Of a stretch of DNA of 64,000 nucleotides, positions 19,995 to 29,224 are shown piece after piece. Below the pieces are notes generated by a model. The model ran no database searches and was not told the origin of the DNA. It saw only the letters and a list, made by a program, of their open reading frames with translations. Each line of letters opens with the position of its first letter. Position 1 is the stretch's first letter. A program made the translations under genes and the position numbers. The DNA comes from Cytobacillus oceanisediminis 2691 (GTDB lineage Bacteria > Bacillota > Bacilli > Bacillales > Cytobacillaceae), in NCBI RefSeq assembly GCF_000294775.2, contig NZ_CP015506.1, forward strand, positions 4,749,501 through 4,813,500, in the 5' to 3' direction.

Positions 19995-20354
19995 TTAGGA
20001 AAGCCATGTCTTTTCATATTCCTCTTCTTTGAAGCCCACTGTTACCTTTTCTCCATCTGTCAGCAGCGGACGCTTAATCAGCATGCCGTCTGTTGCCAAA
20101 ATATCAAGCAGTTCTTCTTCCATAGAGGTCTTCACCTTGTCCTTCAGTCCGAGTTCCCGGTATTTTTGACCACTCGTATTAAAGAACTTTTTCAGTTCTA
20201 AACCGCTCTTTTTATAAAGCGTTTCAAGTTCGCTTCGAGAAGGCGGATTGTCTGTTATATGTATTTCTTCATAGGACAGATTATGTTCATCAAGCCATTT
20301 CTTGGCCTTTCGGCATGTCCCGCATTTAGGATACCAATAAAAAGTCAACGCCAT
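19995..20354 (-). CDS. yusI: ArsC/Spx-family protein YusI
   Basis: 119 residues from the ATG at 20354 with GGTGGTGA upstream. Opens MALTFYWYPKCGTCRKAKKWL with a C11-G-T-C14 pair, and has the family RPLLTDG segment near residue 95. It belongs to the ArsC-like thioredoxin-fold group that includes Spx; whether it reduces a substrate or acts as a regulator is not known. Gene order gcvH-yusI-fadE is as in B. subtilis. Confidence 0.88.
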   Translation of the reverse strand: MALTFYWYPKCGTCRKAKKWLDEHNLSYEEIHITDNPPSRSELETLYKKSGLELKKFFNTSGQKYRELGLKDKVKTSMEEELLDILATDGMLIKRPLLTDGEKVTVGFKEEEYEKTWLS

Positions 20355-20524
20355 TTTTTCACCACCCATTTTAGCAAATTCAGGCTTATCCAAAATTGCT
20401 GCCTTTTAATTGAATAGTAACATAAATGGATGACAAAGCATAACATTGGTCTCCAAATTTATATTCGACAAATTTCTATATTATCCTTCTGGCAAAAAAA
20501 ATTTTTTGAAGGGTTATTTTTGGC

Positions 20525-20557
20525 AAAAAATAAAGCTCCCTTCATGATGAAGAGAGC
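20525..20557 (-). terminator. terminator of fadNAE
   Basis: GCTC...GAGC closing an inner CTTCAT/ATGAAG pair, followed by TTTATTTTTTG on the minus strand, 11 bp after fadE. Confidence 0.75.
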
Positions 20558-20567
20558 CTAAGATCAA

Positions 20568-22352
20568 TTAAACTGTAAAACGTTCCGCGTCGATCAGTTT
20601 TTCTGATGCTTCACGCTTCTTTGCAATGACGTTGATTGGGGTGTGGCGGGTAAATTTGCGAAGTGCTGACATCATCATGCGCAGAGCATCGCCGTTTTCT
20701 ACTGCCACAAGTGTTTCTTTTGCATCCTGCTCGATTTTGTTAAATGCTTCCTGGCAGAAGATTTGAGTGTAAAGAAGTTTTTGCTTGTTCTTTTCAAGCC
20801 CTGCCTTTTCAATAGCCTTTTCCGTACGGAGAACAACCGACTCCATTGCATAAGCATTTGATATAATATCCGCAATGTTTACGAGCACTTCCTGTTCTTT
20901 TTCAAGAGCTTTTCCGTACTTCTGTGCTGCTAAACCAGCTGCAAGCAAGCCGATTTTCTTTGCATTTTTCACCAGATATTTTTCCTGTGCAAGCGGCTCG
21001 TCACCAGGCTCTTCAGGCATCAACATCATAAGCTCTTCCTGCAGTGCCTGGGCTTTCTGGAATAATGGAAGCTCTCCTTTTAATGCTTTGCGGAGGTACG
21101 TGCCCGGCACCAATAGACGATTGATTTCATTTGTTCCTTCAAAAATACGGTTAATACGTGAATCACGGTAAGCTCTTTCAATCTCATATTCAGCCATGAA
21201 ACCGTAGCCTCCGTGGATCTGAACACCTTCATCTACTACATAGTCGAGGACTTCCGTGTTAAAGAATTTATTCATGGAGCACTCTATAGCATATTCAGCG
21301 ATTGACTTCGCCACTTCTTTTCCATCTTTCACTTCTTCGTCCGAAAGCTTGCTCATACGGTCCTCAAATAAGCCTACAGTCCGGTATACTGCACTCTCAG
21401 CGGCATATATCTTAGAAGCCATTGTTCCCAGTTTCTCTTTTGTCAAATTAAACTGAGAAATTGGTGTCTTAAACTGCTGGCGCTGATTGGCATATTGAAC
21501 GGCAAGTTCGAATGCCCGCTTCGCACCGCCGACTGCTCCAACACCTAACTTATAGCGGCCAATATTTAAGATATTAAATGCAATCACATGTCCCTTGCCA
21601 AATTCACCAAGAAGGTTTTCCTTTGGCACCTGGGCATCTTCAAGAATTAACGTACGGGTAGAAGAGCTCTTAATCCCCATTTTCTTTTCTTCTGCTCCTA
21701 CAGAAACACCCGGGAACTCCCTTTCAACGATAAATGCTGAGAAGTGTTCACCGTCAATTTTTGCGTATACTACGAATACATCTGCGAAGCCTGCATTCGT
21801 TATCCATTGCTTTTCCCCGTTTAATACATAGTGCGTACCTTCTGCATTCAGCTTGGCAGTCGTCTTTGCTCCAAGAGCATCAGAACCTGAGCTTGGCTCC
21901 GTCAATGCATAAGCAGCAAGTTTTTCGCCAGTAGCTAATGCAGGAAGGTATTTTTGCTTTTGCTCTTCATTTCCGAAAAGAACAATTGGAAGGGAACCAA
22001 TTCCAACATGTGCACCATGCGAGATGGAAAAGCCGCCTGCACGCGCCATTTTCTCGGCTATAAGTGCAGAGCTAACTTTATCTAAAGCAAGTCCGCCGTA
22101 TTCCTCTGGAACATCTGCGCCTAATAGTCCGAGGTCTCCAGCTTGCTTCAATAACTTTACCGAACGGTCAAATTCGTGGTTTTCCAGATGCTCAATTTGC
22201 GGAACAACTTCATTTACAACATAATCTTCAGTCGTCTTAGCAATCATAACCTGCTCATCTGTATAGTCTTCAGGCGTAAAAACCCGGTCACAGGAAACAT
22301 CTTCGATTAAAAAGCTTCCGCCTTTGATAAGGTTTTCAGTTTGGTTTGACAT
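20568..22352 (-). CDS. fadE: acyl-CoA dehydrogenase FadE
   Basis: 594 residues, with the ~380-residue acyl-CoA dehydrogenase core plus the ~200-residue C-terminal extension usual for this clade. It is an FAD enzyme that puts the trans-2 double bond into acyl-CoA, step one of beta-oxidation. Visible signatures are ALTEPSSGSDA for flavin contact near residue 155 and VQIHGGYGFMAEYEIERAYRD near 395. Last gene of fadNAE, about 65 bp after fadA; GGAGG upstream of the ATG. Confidence 0.95.
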   Translation of the reverse strand: MSNQTENLIKGGSFLIEDVSCDRVFTPEDYTDEQVMIAKTTEDYVVNEVVPQIEHLENHEFDRSVKLLKQAGDLGLLGADVPEEYGGLALDKVSSALIAEKMARAGGFSISHGAHVGIGSLPIVLFGNEEQKQKYLPALATGEKLAAYALTEPSSGSDALGAKTTAKLNAEGTHYVLNGEKQWITNAGFADVFVVYAKIDGEHFSAFIVEREFPGVSVGAEEKKMGIKSSSTRTLILEDAQVPKENLLGEFGKGHVIAFNILNIGRYKLGVGAVGGAKRAFELAVQYANQRQQFKTPISQFNLTKEKLGTMASKIYAAESAVYRTVGLFEDRMSKLSDEEVKDGKEVAKSIAEYAIECSMNKFFNTEVLDYVVDEGVQIHGGYGFMAEYEIERAYRDSRINRIFEGTNEINRLLVPGTYLRKALKGELPLFQKAQALQEELMMLMPEEPGDEPLAQEKYLVKNAKKIGLLAAGLAAQKYGKALEKEQEVLVNIADIISNAYAMESVVLRTEKAIEKAGLEKNKQKLLYTQIFCQEAFNKIEQDAKETLVAVENGDALRMMMSALRKFTRHTPINVIAKKREASEKLIDAERFTV

Positions 22353-22417
22353 TTTCTTATTTCCTCCATTCTGTTTTGCGGTGAAGCCTTTGGCTTCTCT
22401 CCAAATTCCGGCTCAAT

Positions 22418-23593
22418 TTATAAAAGTTCAAATACTCCGGCTGCGCCCATTCCGCCACCGATGCACATTGTTACAACTCCAAATTGCTGATTGCGGCGCT
22501 TCATTTCATGAATTAGAGATAGAGTGAGCTTGGCACCGGAACAGCCCAGCGGGTGTCCAAGTGCAATGGCCCCTCCATTTACATTTACTTTCTCTTCATC
22601 TAAGTCCAGCTCACGGATAATTTGAATGGATTGGGACGCAAAAGCTTCATTCAATTCAAATAAACCGATATCAGAAAGCTCCAGCCCTGCAAGCTTTAAT
22701 GCTTTAGGAATGGCCACAACTGGACCGACACCCATGATTTCAGGAGGAACACCGCCTACTGCAAAGCTTCTGAATTTAGCCATTGGCTTCAACCCAGAAG
22801 ACTCCGCCTTTTCCCTGTCCATTACCATTACTGCTGCAGCTCCATCACTTGTCTGCGATGAATTCCCAGCTGTGACACTGCCGGTTACCGAGAATGCCGG
22901 ACGCAGTTTTCCGAGTGTTTCAACTGTGGAATCTGAACGGACGCCTTCATCCTGGCGGAACTGGATTGTTTTTTCTTTAAGCTTATTGTCTTTTCCAACG
23001 GATCTAAACGTTACGTCTACTGGCACAATTTCTTCTTCAAATTTGCCATCCTGGATTGCCTGTGCAGCTCTCTGATGACTTCTGACCGCAAATGCATCCT
23101 GGTCTTCTCGTGTAATGCCATACTTCTTTGCAACTTCTTCAGCTGTATGTCCCATACCCATATAGTATTGGGGGGCTGTTTCGGCAAGTTTGGCATTCGG
23201 GCGGACTACATGCCCCATCATCGGCACAAGGCTCATAGATTCCGCTCCGCCTGCAATGATTGTATCAGCATGGCCAATCATGATTTTTTCAGCTGCATAA
23301 GCAATTGCCTGCAGGCCTGAAGAACAATAGCGATTAATTGTTATTCCCGGCACTTCATGTGAAAGTCCGGCAAGAGCTCCGATATTCCTTGCCATGTTCA
23401 GCCCCTGTTCGGCTTCAGGCATAGAACAGCCGATAATTAAATCATCGATGTTTCCTTCATAATTTCCTGCGCGCTTAAGGGTTTCCTTTACTACAAGTGC
23501 ACCTAAGTCATCCGGCCTGACGTTTGCAAGCGTACCTTTTTTGGCTTTTCCGACCGGTGTCCTGGCACCTGCAACTATTACCGCTTCTCTCAT
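22418..23593 (-). CDS. fadA: 3-ketoacyl-CoA thiolase FadA
   Basis: 391 residues, standard thiolase length. It cleaves 3-ketoacyl-CoA with CoA to release acetyl-CoA. The nucleophilic cysteine is in [10 protein letters not shown] near residue 90, with the C-terminal [11 protein letters not shown] histidine and [11 protein letters not shown] cysteine. It lies 40 bp downstream of fadN; ATG with GAGAGGG upstream. Confidence 0.96.
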   Translation of the reverse strand: MREAVIVAGARTPVGKAKKGTLANVRPDDLGALVVKETLKRAGNYEGNIDDLIIGCSMPEAEQGLNMARNIGALAGLSHEVPGITINRYCSSGLQAIAYAAEKIMIGHADTIIAGGAESMSLVPMMGHVVRPNAKLAETAPQYYMGMGHTAEEVAKKYGITREDQDAFAVRSHQRAAQAIQDGKFEEEIVPVDVTFRSVGKDNKLKEKTIQFRQDEGVRSDSTVETLGKLRPAFSVTGSVTAGNSSQTSDGAAAVMVMDREKAESSGLKPMAKFRSFAVGGVPPEIMGVGPVVAIPKALKLAGLELSDIGLFELNEAFASQSIQIIRELDLDEEKVNVNGGAIALGHPLGCSGAKLTLSLIHEMKRRNQQFGVVTMCIGGGMGAAGVFELL

Positions 23594-23633
23594 TATTTTC
23601 CCTCTCTTTCTCTTAATGTCTCAAACTATTACT

Positions 23634-26018
23634 TTAATTACGCAACGGTTTCCCTTTTAAGAGCATGTGCTGCATCCGCTGCTGTGATTTCGGTTCAGCT
23701 ACAAGGCTTAGGAATGCTTCTCTCTCCAAGTCAAGCAAATATTGCTCATCCACTTCTGTACCGTATGGCACTTTTCCGCCTGCGATTACATAAGCAAGCT
23801 TCTTCGCGATTTTTAGATCATGCTCTGAGATATACCCTGAGTAGAGCATTGCCTGCGCTCCAAGCAGGAGTGTTGCATATCCTGTTTCGCCGACAACCGG
23901 CACCTTCTTCCTTACAGGAGGCTTATAGCCTTTTTTGTGCAGAGCAAGAACTGCCTGCTTTGCATCATAAAGGAGATGGTCCCCATTCACACTGATGCCA
24001 TCTGCCAGGTTCAGAAAGTTATTATCCCTAGCTTCCTCGCCTGATGTTGAAACCTTTGCCATTGCAATCGATTCAAATACTTTATTGGCAACCTTTTGAA
24101 GGTCAAATTCCACACCATTTGGCATGTTTTTAAGATGCTTAATGTAGAGCTCTTTGTTACCGCTTCCTCCTGGAATCAGGCCTACCCCCACTTCAACAAG
24201 TCCCATATATGTTTCGCTTGATGCCTGAATATGTGCTGCCGGCAGACAAACCTCAGCCCCGCCGCCAAGTGTCATGCCAAATGGAGCAGCAACTACCGGT
24301 TTCGCACTGTACTTAATTTTCATCATGGCATTCTGGAACTGACGGACTACCATATCCAATTCATAAATATTGTCATCCTGCGCTTCCATGAGGATCATTC
24401 CGAGGTTGGCGCCTACACAGAAATTCTTGCCCTGATTCCCGATAACAAGTCCTTTGTAGTTCTTCTCCACTTCATCCACTGCAAAATTGATCATTTGGAT
24501 AATATCCAGTCCAATGGCATTGCTTTGCGAATGGAATTCAAGCAATGCAACACCATCGCCTAAATCAATCAGGCTTGCACCGGTATTTTTTTTAATTACA
24601 CCTTTTTGCTTTTTAATCTGTTTCAAATTGATTGCTTTAGGGTTTTCCTCGATTAATCTGTACTCGCCATTGTGATAGAAATATTGCTTGCCTTCTTCTT
24701 CTTTATAGAAAGAATCAAAGCCTTTTTCCAGCATATCCTTTACCCATGCCGGCACTTCCTCACCTGCATCTTCCATCTTCTGGACAGATTTCCCTACTCC
24801 AATGGCATCCCAGGTTTCAAATGGCCCCAATTCCCAGCCAAAGCCCCATTTCATCGCTTTGTCTATTGCTGTTACATCATCAGCTATTTCGCCGAGTAAT
24901 TGCGCCGAGTAAAGAAGAGCCGGACTCAGGATGTTCCACAATAATTGGCCTGCGCGGTCATCTGAGTATACAAGCGCTTTCAATTTTCCAGGAGTGCCTT
25001 TTTCCTGCTTGCTCAATTCCGTCGAAGCTGTCTTAAGCTTTTTGCGCTTACCGTATTCCAGAGATTCAGGATTCAGTTCAAGAATCTCTTTGCCCTTTTT
25101 CAAGAAAAATCCTTGCCCTGACTTGCTTCCAAGCCAGCCTTTTTCCTGCATAACTTTCATAAAGCCCGGAACTTCAAATACTTCCTTTTCTTTCCCGTCT
25201 ACCTGGTCATAAACATTGTTTGCCACGTGTATAAATGTATCAAGCCCTACTACATCAAGTGTTCTGAATGTAGCACTTTTCGGGCGGCCAATCAGCGGTC
25301 CAGTTATGGAATCTACTTCACCGATACTGTACCCGCCCTTTAGCATCTCCTGCACTGTAACCAGCAGGCCATAAGTGCCGATTCGGTTGGCGATAAAGTT
25401 TGGTGTATCTTTAGCTTCAACTACTCCTTTTCCCAGTACATCTTCTCCAAATTGCTTCATAAATGACAGCACTTCAGAAGAAGTGTTTTTAGTAGGTATG
25501 ACCTCGAGAAGTTTTAAGTAACGAGGAGGATTAAAGAAATGTGTTCCAAGAAAGTGTTTTTGGAAATCTTCCGAGCGCCCTTCTGACATTGCTTCTACAG
25601 ATATTCCAGACGTATTGGAGCTGACGATGCTTCCTGGCTTGCGGGATTGGTCCACCTTTTCAAAAACCTGCTTCTTAATGGCGAGGTTCTCCACAACAAC
25701 TTCAATAATCCAATCGACATCCTTTAGACGCTCCATGTCATCTTCAAAGTTTCCTGCCTCAACTAACGCAATATTATTTTTGGAAGTTAATGGAGCCGGT
25801 TTTTGTTTTAATAATTTTTGGCGGTTTCCTTCACTGATTCGATTGCGGACTGCTTTATCTTCAAGAGTAAGCCCCTTTGCCTTTTCAGCATCCGTTAATT
25901 CGCGAGGCGCGATATCCAATAATAATGTCGGGATCCCGATATTGGCCAGATGGGCTGCGATCCCTGAACCCATGACCCCTGAGCCTAAAACTGCCGCCTT
26001 CTTTATTTGTTGGATCAA
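23634..26018 (-). CDS. fadN: 3-hydroxyacyl-CoA dehydrogenase/enoyl-CoA hydratase FadN
   Basis: 794 residues from a TTG start at 26018, which has GGGGGA seven bases upstream and gives the B. subtilis-like start before KKAAVLGSGVMGSG. An upstream ATG at 26057 is inside the FadR operator and lacks a ribosome site. The NAD-binding GSGVMGSG is near residue 12, the dehydrogenase domain spans the first ~430 residues and an enoyl-CoA hydratase domain (NFCVGANLGMILMEAQ, GGGAEVCLPAA) follows. This domain order is the reverse of E. coli FadB and normal for FadN. No fadM-like gene precedes it. Confidence 0.96.
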   Translation of the reverse strand: MIQQIKKAAVLGSGVMGSGIAAHLANIGIPTLLLDIAPRELTDAEKAKGLTLEDKAVRNRISEGNRQKLLKQKPAPLTSKNNIALVEAGNFEDDMERLKDVDWIIEVVVENLAIKKQVFEKVDQSRKPGSIVSSNTSGISVEAMSEGRSEDFQKHFLGTHFFNPPRYLKLLEVIPTKNTSSEVLSFMKQFGEDVLGKGVVEAKDTPNFIANRIGTYGLLVTVQEMLKGGYSIGEVDSITGPLIGRPKSATFRTLDVVGLDTFIHVANNVYDQVDGKEKEVFEVPGFMKVMQEKGWLGSKSGQGFFLKKGKEILELNPESLEYGKRKKLKTASTELSKQEKGTPGKLKALVYSDDRAGQLLWNILSPALLYSAQLLGEIADDVTAIDKAMKWGFGWELGPFETWDAIGVGKSVQKMEDAGEEVPAWVKDMLEKGFDSFYKEEEGKQYFYHNGEYRLIEENPKAINLKQIKKQKGVIKKNTGASLIDLGDGVALLEFHSQSNAIGLDIIQMINFAVDEVEKNYKGLVIGNQGKNFCVGANLGMILMEAQDDNIYELDMVVRQFQNAMMKIKYSAKPVVAAPFGMTLGGGAEVCLPAAHIQASSETYMGLVEVGVGLIPGGSGNKELYIKHLKNMPNGVEFDLQKVANKVFESIAMAKVSTSGEEARDNNFLNLADGISVNGDHLLYDAKQAVLALHKKGYKPPVRKKVPVVGETGYATLLLGAQAMLYSGYISEHDLKIAKKLAYVIAGGKVPYGTEVDEQYLLDLEREAFLSLVAEPKSQQRMQHMLLKGKPLRN

Positions 26019-26041
26019 CTTTATTTCCCCCTTTAACTTTT

Positions 26042-26062
26042 TTGAATGAATACTCATTCATT
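26042..26062. promoter_or_regulatory. FadR operator upstream of fadN
   Basis: A near-perfect palindrome with arms TGAATGA and TCATTCA around ATAC, matching the B. subtilis FadR (TetR family) box. It is 24 bp upstream of the chosen fadN start. FadR is known to release this site when bound by long-chain acyl-CoA, inducing beta-oxidation. A half-site TGAATGAG lies further upstream near 26092. Confidence 0.93.
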
Positions 26063-26281
26063 TTATTCTCAAAAAAAATATGCATCTCTTCTGAATGAGT
26101 TCTGTTAGTTATAACTATAAAATATTTGCAAAATTTACGCAATGATTTTAAGCGGAAATTTAAAAATGTTTTGAAATTTTTCATGGCTCAAAGTAATTTA
26201 TATATTTTATGCGAAATGTAAATAGGTGTTTTGGACACTCTAAAAAGGAAACATTTTTTGTTCGTTACGGAGGTGAAAGAA

Positions 26282-26413
26282 ATGGGAAAAATGAAAAAAG
26301 ATCCTTCCAAAGCAGGAGTCAGCGCTGCAAGTGTCCAGGGAGATGCAGGTCCTACCGTTGAAAGGCAAGGGCCTAAAAAAAGGAATAGCCAAAATAATCA
26401 ATATAAGCGGTAA
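26282..26413 (+). CDS. yuzL: YuzL family small protein
   Basis: 43 residues, ATG at 26282 preceded by GGAGGTGAAAG. The sequence MGKMKKDPSKAGVSAAS...KKRNSQNNQYKR matches YuzL of B. subtilis, a very short basic protein of unknown role encoded at the same place between fadN and the coat-F-like gene. A longer in-frame ATG at 26231 has no ribosome site. Confidence 0.88.
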   Translation: MGKMKKDPSKAGVSAASVQGDAGPTVERQGPKKRNSQNNQYKR

Positions 26414-26570
26414 CACGCTGTTTAAAGGCTGGCTGCCGTCAGCCTTTTATAGTTTCCATTATGTATATAGGTAATTCATCTTCTGCAGAATAGCAAACGT
26501 TTTTCAGAGGAAAGATATCCTCGAAAAGAATCGAAGCTATTATAGGCTAAAAGAATTGGAGGGACAATTA

Positions 26571-26843
26571 ATGCAACAGCAAAATATGAATATGCAGAAC
26601 CAGCAGGGCATTATGCAGCAGCCTCCTGCGGTTATTTCCACTAAGGATGCTCTTTACTTAACAGATATGCTTACCTGGAACCTTCTCGCCTGTAAAAAAG
26701 CGCATTTTTACGCGCAGCAATGCCAGGACCAGGAGCTAAAAACACACTTCGAGCAATGCGGCCAAATGCATCAGCGTCACTACGAACAGCTGCTTGCTCA
26801 TTTAAACCAGCAAAATCAGCAGAACTTTATGGGAATGCAATAG
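26571..26843 (+). CDS. coat-F-like spore protein (first copy)
   Basis: 90 residues from the ATG at 26571, with GGAGGG upstream. A glutamine/asparagine-rich N terminus (MQQQNMNMQNQQG) leads into an all-helical domain STKDALYLTDMLTWNLLACKKA... with regularly placed His, Cys and Gln, typical of the CotF family. Probably a spore coat or forespore-associated protein. It is 15 bp upstream of a second gene of the same type. Confidence 0.75.
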   Translation: MQQQNMNMQNQQGIMQQPPAVISTKDALYLTDMLTWNLLACKKAHFYAQQCQDQELKTHFEQCGQMHQRHYEQLLAHLNQQNQQNFMGMQ

Positions 26844-26858
26844 AAAGGAGTCTTGAAA

Positions 26859-27206
26859 ATGAACCAGAACCAGAATCCAAATACGATTCAAAATCCCGAG
26901 ACACAGGTAAATAAAACTCCGCAAATGAATGATCGGGATTTTACAAATGATATTTTATCTACAGAAAAATATATGACAGATGCATATTCTGTCGCCCTAA
27001 ATGAGGCAAGCCATCAGAGCCTGTATCAGGATATTCTTGCGGCTTTTAACGAAACACAAAACCAGCAGAGAGAATTTTATAACCTAATGTTCAAAAAAGG
27101 CTGGTATAAGGTTGAAGCGGCTGACCAGCAGAAGCTTCAGCAATCTTATCAGCAGTTCCAGGGCTATACAAATCAATTGCCATATGGCAATGCTCAGATG
27201 CAATAA
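26859..27206 (+). CDS. coat-F family spore protein, YusN-like
   Basis: 115 residues from the ATG at 26859 with AAAGGAG eight bases upstream. The N terminus is Asn/Gln-rich, the middle NDRDFTNDILSTEKYMTDAYSVALNEAS is the typical coat-F helix and the C terminus is Gln/Tyr-rich. By position it corresponds to yusN of B. subtilis. With the gene before it, it likely forms a two-gene sporulation operon; no clear sigma-K or sigma-G promoter was found. Confidence 0.8.
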   Translation: MNQNQNPNTIQNPETQVNKTPQMNDRDFTNDILSTEKYMTDAYSVALNEASHQSLYQDILAAFNETQNQQREFYNLMFKKGWYKVEAADQQKLQQSYQQFQGYTNQLPYGNAQMQ

Positions 27207-27221
27207 GAAGGAGTGCCAAAC

Positions 27222-27255
27222 AAAAAACCGCTGTTTTTATCTCCAGCGGTTTTTT
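27222..27255. terminator. bidirectional terminator between coat genes and yusU
   Basis: AAAAAACCGCTG...CAGCGGTTTTTT gives a stem flanked by A and T runs on both sides, serving the convergent genes. Confidence 0.93.
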
Positions 27256-27270
27256 AGATTCTACAAATTT

Positions 27271-27516
27271 CTATTTTTTGCTTCTCATCTCTTCATTCAT
27301 TGTTTTAATTTCAGCGACCAGAGCCTTCATTTCCTCTTTTGCAGAAGGGTATGTATCATTCCAGTGCTTGGCTAGAGGCGGCATCGATTTCGCAATAAAA
27401 GAGTACAGCACCCAAGCTTCAACCTTTTCCTTTAACTCCGGGGAGGTCTCTCCAATTAGGAGTTCGGTATATTTTTCAAGCAGGCCATCCAGCTGTTCCT
27501 TCAACTCCTCATTCAT
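27271..27516 (-). CDS. yusU: YusU family protein (DUF2573)
   Basis: 81 residues from the ATG at 27516 with AAAGGAGG upstream. It contains EQLDGLLEKYTELL and SFIAKSMPPLAKHW, matching YusU. It is a small helical soluble protein; the function of the family is unknown. Here it lies just downstream of the siderophore reductase gene, while in B. subtilis it precedes yusV. Confidence 0.85.
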   Translation of the reverse strand: MNEELKEQLDGLLEKYTELLIGETSPELKEKVEAWVLYSFIAKSMPPLAKHWNDTYPSAKEEMKALVAEIKTMNEEMRSKK

Positions 27517-27571
27517 TGCGATTCCTCCTTTGATTAGTTCAGCTATCAATCATTGGGATAAAGCCGAAGTT

Positions 27572-28321
27572 TCATTTTATCCTGAAGGCCTGAGGACATG
27601 TCCCGCATCGTTTTCCGCTGCTGGTCAAATAGGAATAGCAGCATGTTTTTCTTGGCCTCACCGTTTGGCCGGTACTTTCAATCAGTATTTTAGTACTGTC
27701 AAATTTCTTTAAGGGATTCGTTTTTTCGCAGCCGAACAAATTGCCTGAAGCCTTTTCCAGGATAAACTCAAAATCTTCAGCAGCCCTTTCAGAATGTGTT
27801 TCCAAAGGCAAAATCTTCTCGTAAAGCCAGAAGAGATAAATCGCTATATTCTCCCAAAGAATTAGTTTAGAAACATTTGCTTCGTTTGCTATTCTATTCA
27901 GCATCGGAAAAATATGGCCATTAAAAAGAGTCCGCAAAGCATCCTCTCTCCATTTTTCCCTTTCCTCCTCAATTTCTTGGCCTTGAAGGTGAATAAAACT
28001 AAAGCATGGAAGCCATAGTCCATCTTTTTCCTGACTGACAAATGTTATATTTTCAGGCCTTATATCTAATTTGATGTTCCAGGATGTCATGCTATACAAG
28101 TAAATTACAGGCAGAAAGGCATATCTTTTAATTAAAATAGAAGCAGCCGTTTTCTTGTCAGTTGCTCCTATATGATTTTTCACTTTATCCAGGTATGGAC
28201 CTGTCTGACTCGAATCCAGCAGCTTTTTCACTTCAATTGTTAAAGGAGAACCTTCTCCTGAATCCAGGACAAGTCTGAACTGCCCGAGAGCTTCTGCCTG
28301 TTCTCCAGTTAATTTAATCAT
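27572..28321 (-). CDS. FhuF-like ferric-siderophore reductase
   Basis: 249 residues from the ATG at 28321, whose ATGA overlaps the yusV-like stop, so translation is coupled. The C terminus has CCYSYLTSSGKRCGTC, a C-C-x10-C-x2-C motif that in FhuF-type proteins binds a 2Fe-2S cluster and reduces siderophore-bound Fe(III). The upstream part is poorly conserved and helical. It follows the importer genes, so it likely releases iron from the imported siderophore in the cytosol. The longer open frame to 28447 overlaps yusV and is not used. Confidence 0.85.
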   Translation of the reverse strand: MIKLTGEQAEALGQFRLVLDSGEGSPLTIEVKKLLDSSQTGPYLDKVKNHIGATDKKTAASILIKRYAFLPVIYLYSMTSWNIKLDIRPENITFVSQEKDGLWLPCFSFIHLQGQEIEEEREKWREDALRTLFNGHIFPMLNRIANEANVSKLILWENIAIYLFWLYEKILPLETHSERAAEDFEFILEKASGNLFGCEKTNPLKKFDSTKILIESTGQTVRPRKTCCYSYLTSSGKRCGTCPQAFRIK

Positions 28322-29142
28322 TCCTGGAATCCTTGCCCTTTTAAAATACATCTGCCCTTCCCATAAGGAATGCAAAGCGGCGTGCCGAATAATGGATCTA
28401 TCGTAACCTCGCATTCCATGCCAAATACGGTTTTGACTAATCCGCAATTGATGACATGTTCAGGCTTGCCCTGAGCGAAAACCTTCTGATCCTTTATGGC
28501 AACAATATTATGGGCATAGCGGCAGGCTAAATTCAGATCATGCAGCACCATGACGATGGTACGCTCTTCAATTTCATTTAATTCAAATAATAAATCCAGT
28601 ATTTCAATTTGGTGGGTCATATCTAAATACGTAGTAGGCTCATCAAGCAGAATCGTATCAGTATCCTGAGCCAACGTCATGGCAATCCAGGCGCGCTGGC
28701 GCTGTCCGCCCGATAATGAATCCACTGTCCGATCTTTCAATTCCTCCATGCCTGTAGCCTTTAATGCATTTCTGACCTTTATTTCATCTTCAGTTGACCA
28801 TTGCTTCAGCCAAGTTTGATAAGGGTACCGCCCCTGTTTGACAAGCTGAAGCACTGTGAGTCCTTCTGGAGCAGAAGGGGATTGGGGCAGAATCGCCATC
28901 TTTCTGGCAACATCTTTGGTTGAAAGTTTGGCTATAGCCTCACCTTCCAATAAAACGGCACCTGATTTCGGCTTTAGCAGCCGGGCAATGGACCTTAGCA
29001 ATGTCGATTTTCCGCAGCCATTTCCACCAATAAATACTGTGATTTCTCCCTTGGGAATTTCCAGGTCCAATTCATTAATAATAATGGTTTCCCCATATGA
29101 CAAGGTTAAGTCTTTTGTTGCGATCGCTTGCCCTGCTGTCAT
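28318..29142 (-). CDS. yusV: ferric-siderophore ABC transporter ATPase YusV
   Basis: 274 residues. Walker A GGNGCGKST is near residue 42, signature LSGGQRQRAWIAM near 145 and Walker B ILLDEPTTYLD follows, the FecE/FhuC pattern. In B. subtilis YusV is the shared ATPase for several siderophore permeases (YfiZ-YfhA and Feu). Here it is directly linked with its permeases. Gap of 82 bp after the second permease gene. Confidence 0.93.
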   Translation of the reverse strand: MTAGQAIATKDLTLSYGETIIINELDLEIPKGEITVFIGGNGCGKSTLLRSIARLLKPKSGAVLLEGEAIAKLSTKDVARKMAILPQSPSAPEGLTVLQLVKQGRYPYQTWLKQWSTEDEIKVRNALKATGMEELKDRTVDSLSGGQRQRAWIAMTLAQDTDTILLDEPTTYLDMTHQIEILDLLFELNEIEERTIVMVLHDLNLACRYAHNIVAIKDQKVFAQGKPEHVINCGLVKTVFGMECEVTIDPLFGTPLCIPYGKGRCILKGQGFQE

Positions 29143-29224
29143 TTCTGCCCTCTCCTTTTCCTTAATATCTATATCTATAGGCTATCCATTTACCAGTACG
29201 ATACGAGTTTCAAGCTTTTCCAGA

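Noticed and set aside
22626..23075. Plus-strand frame of 149 codons opposite fadA
   Set aside because: Antisense shadow; no start signals and implausible composition.
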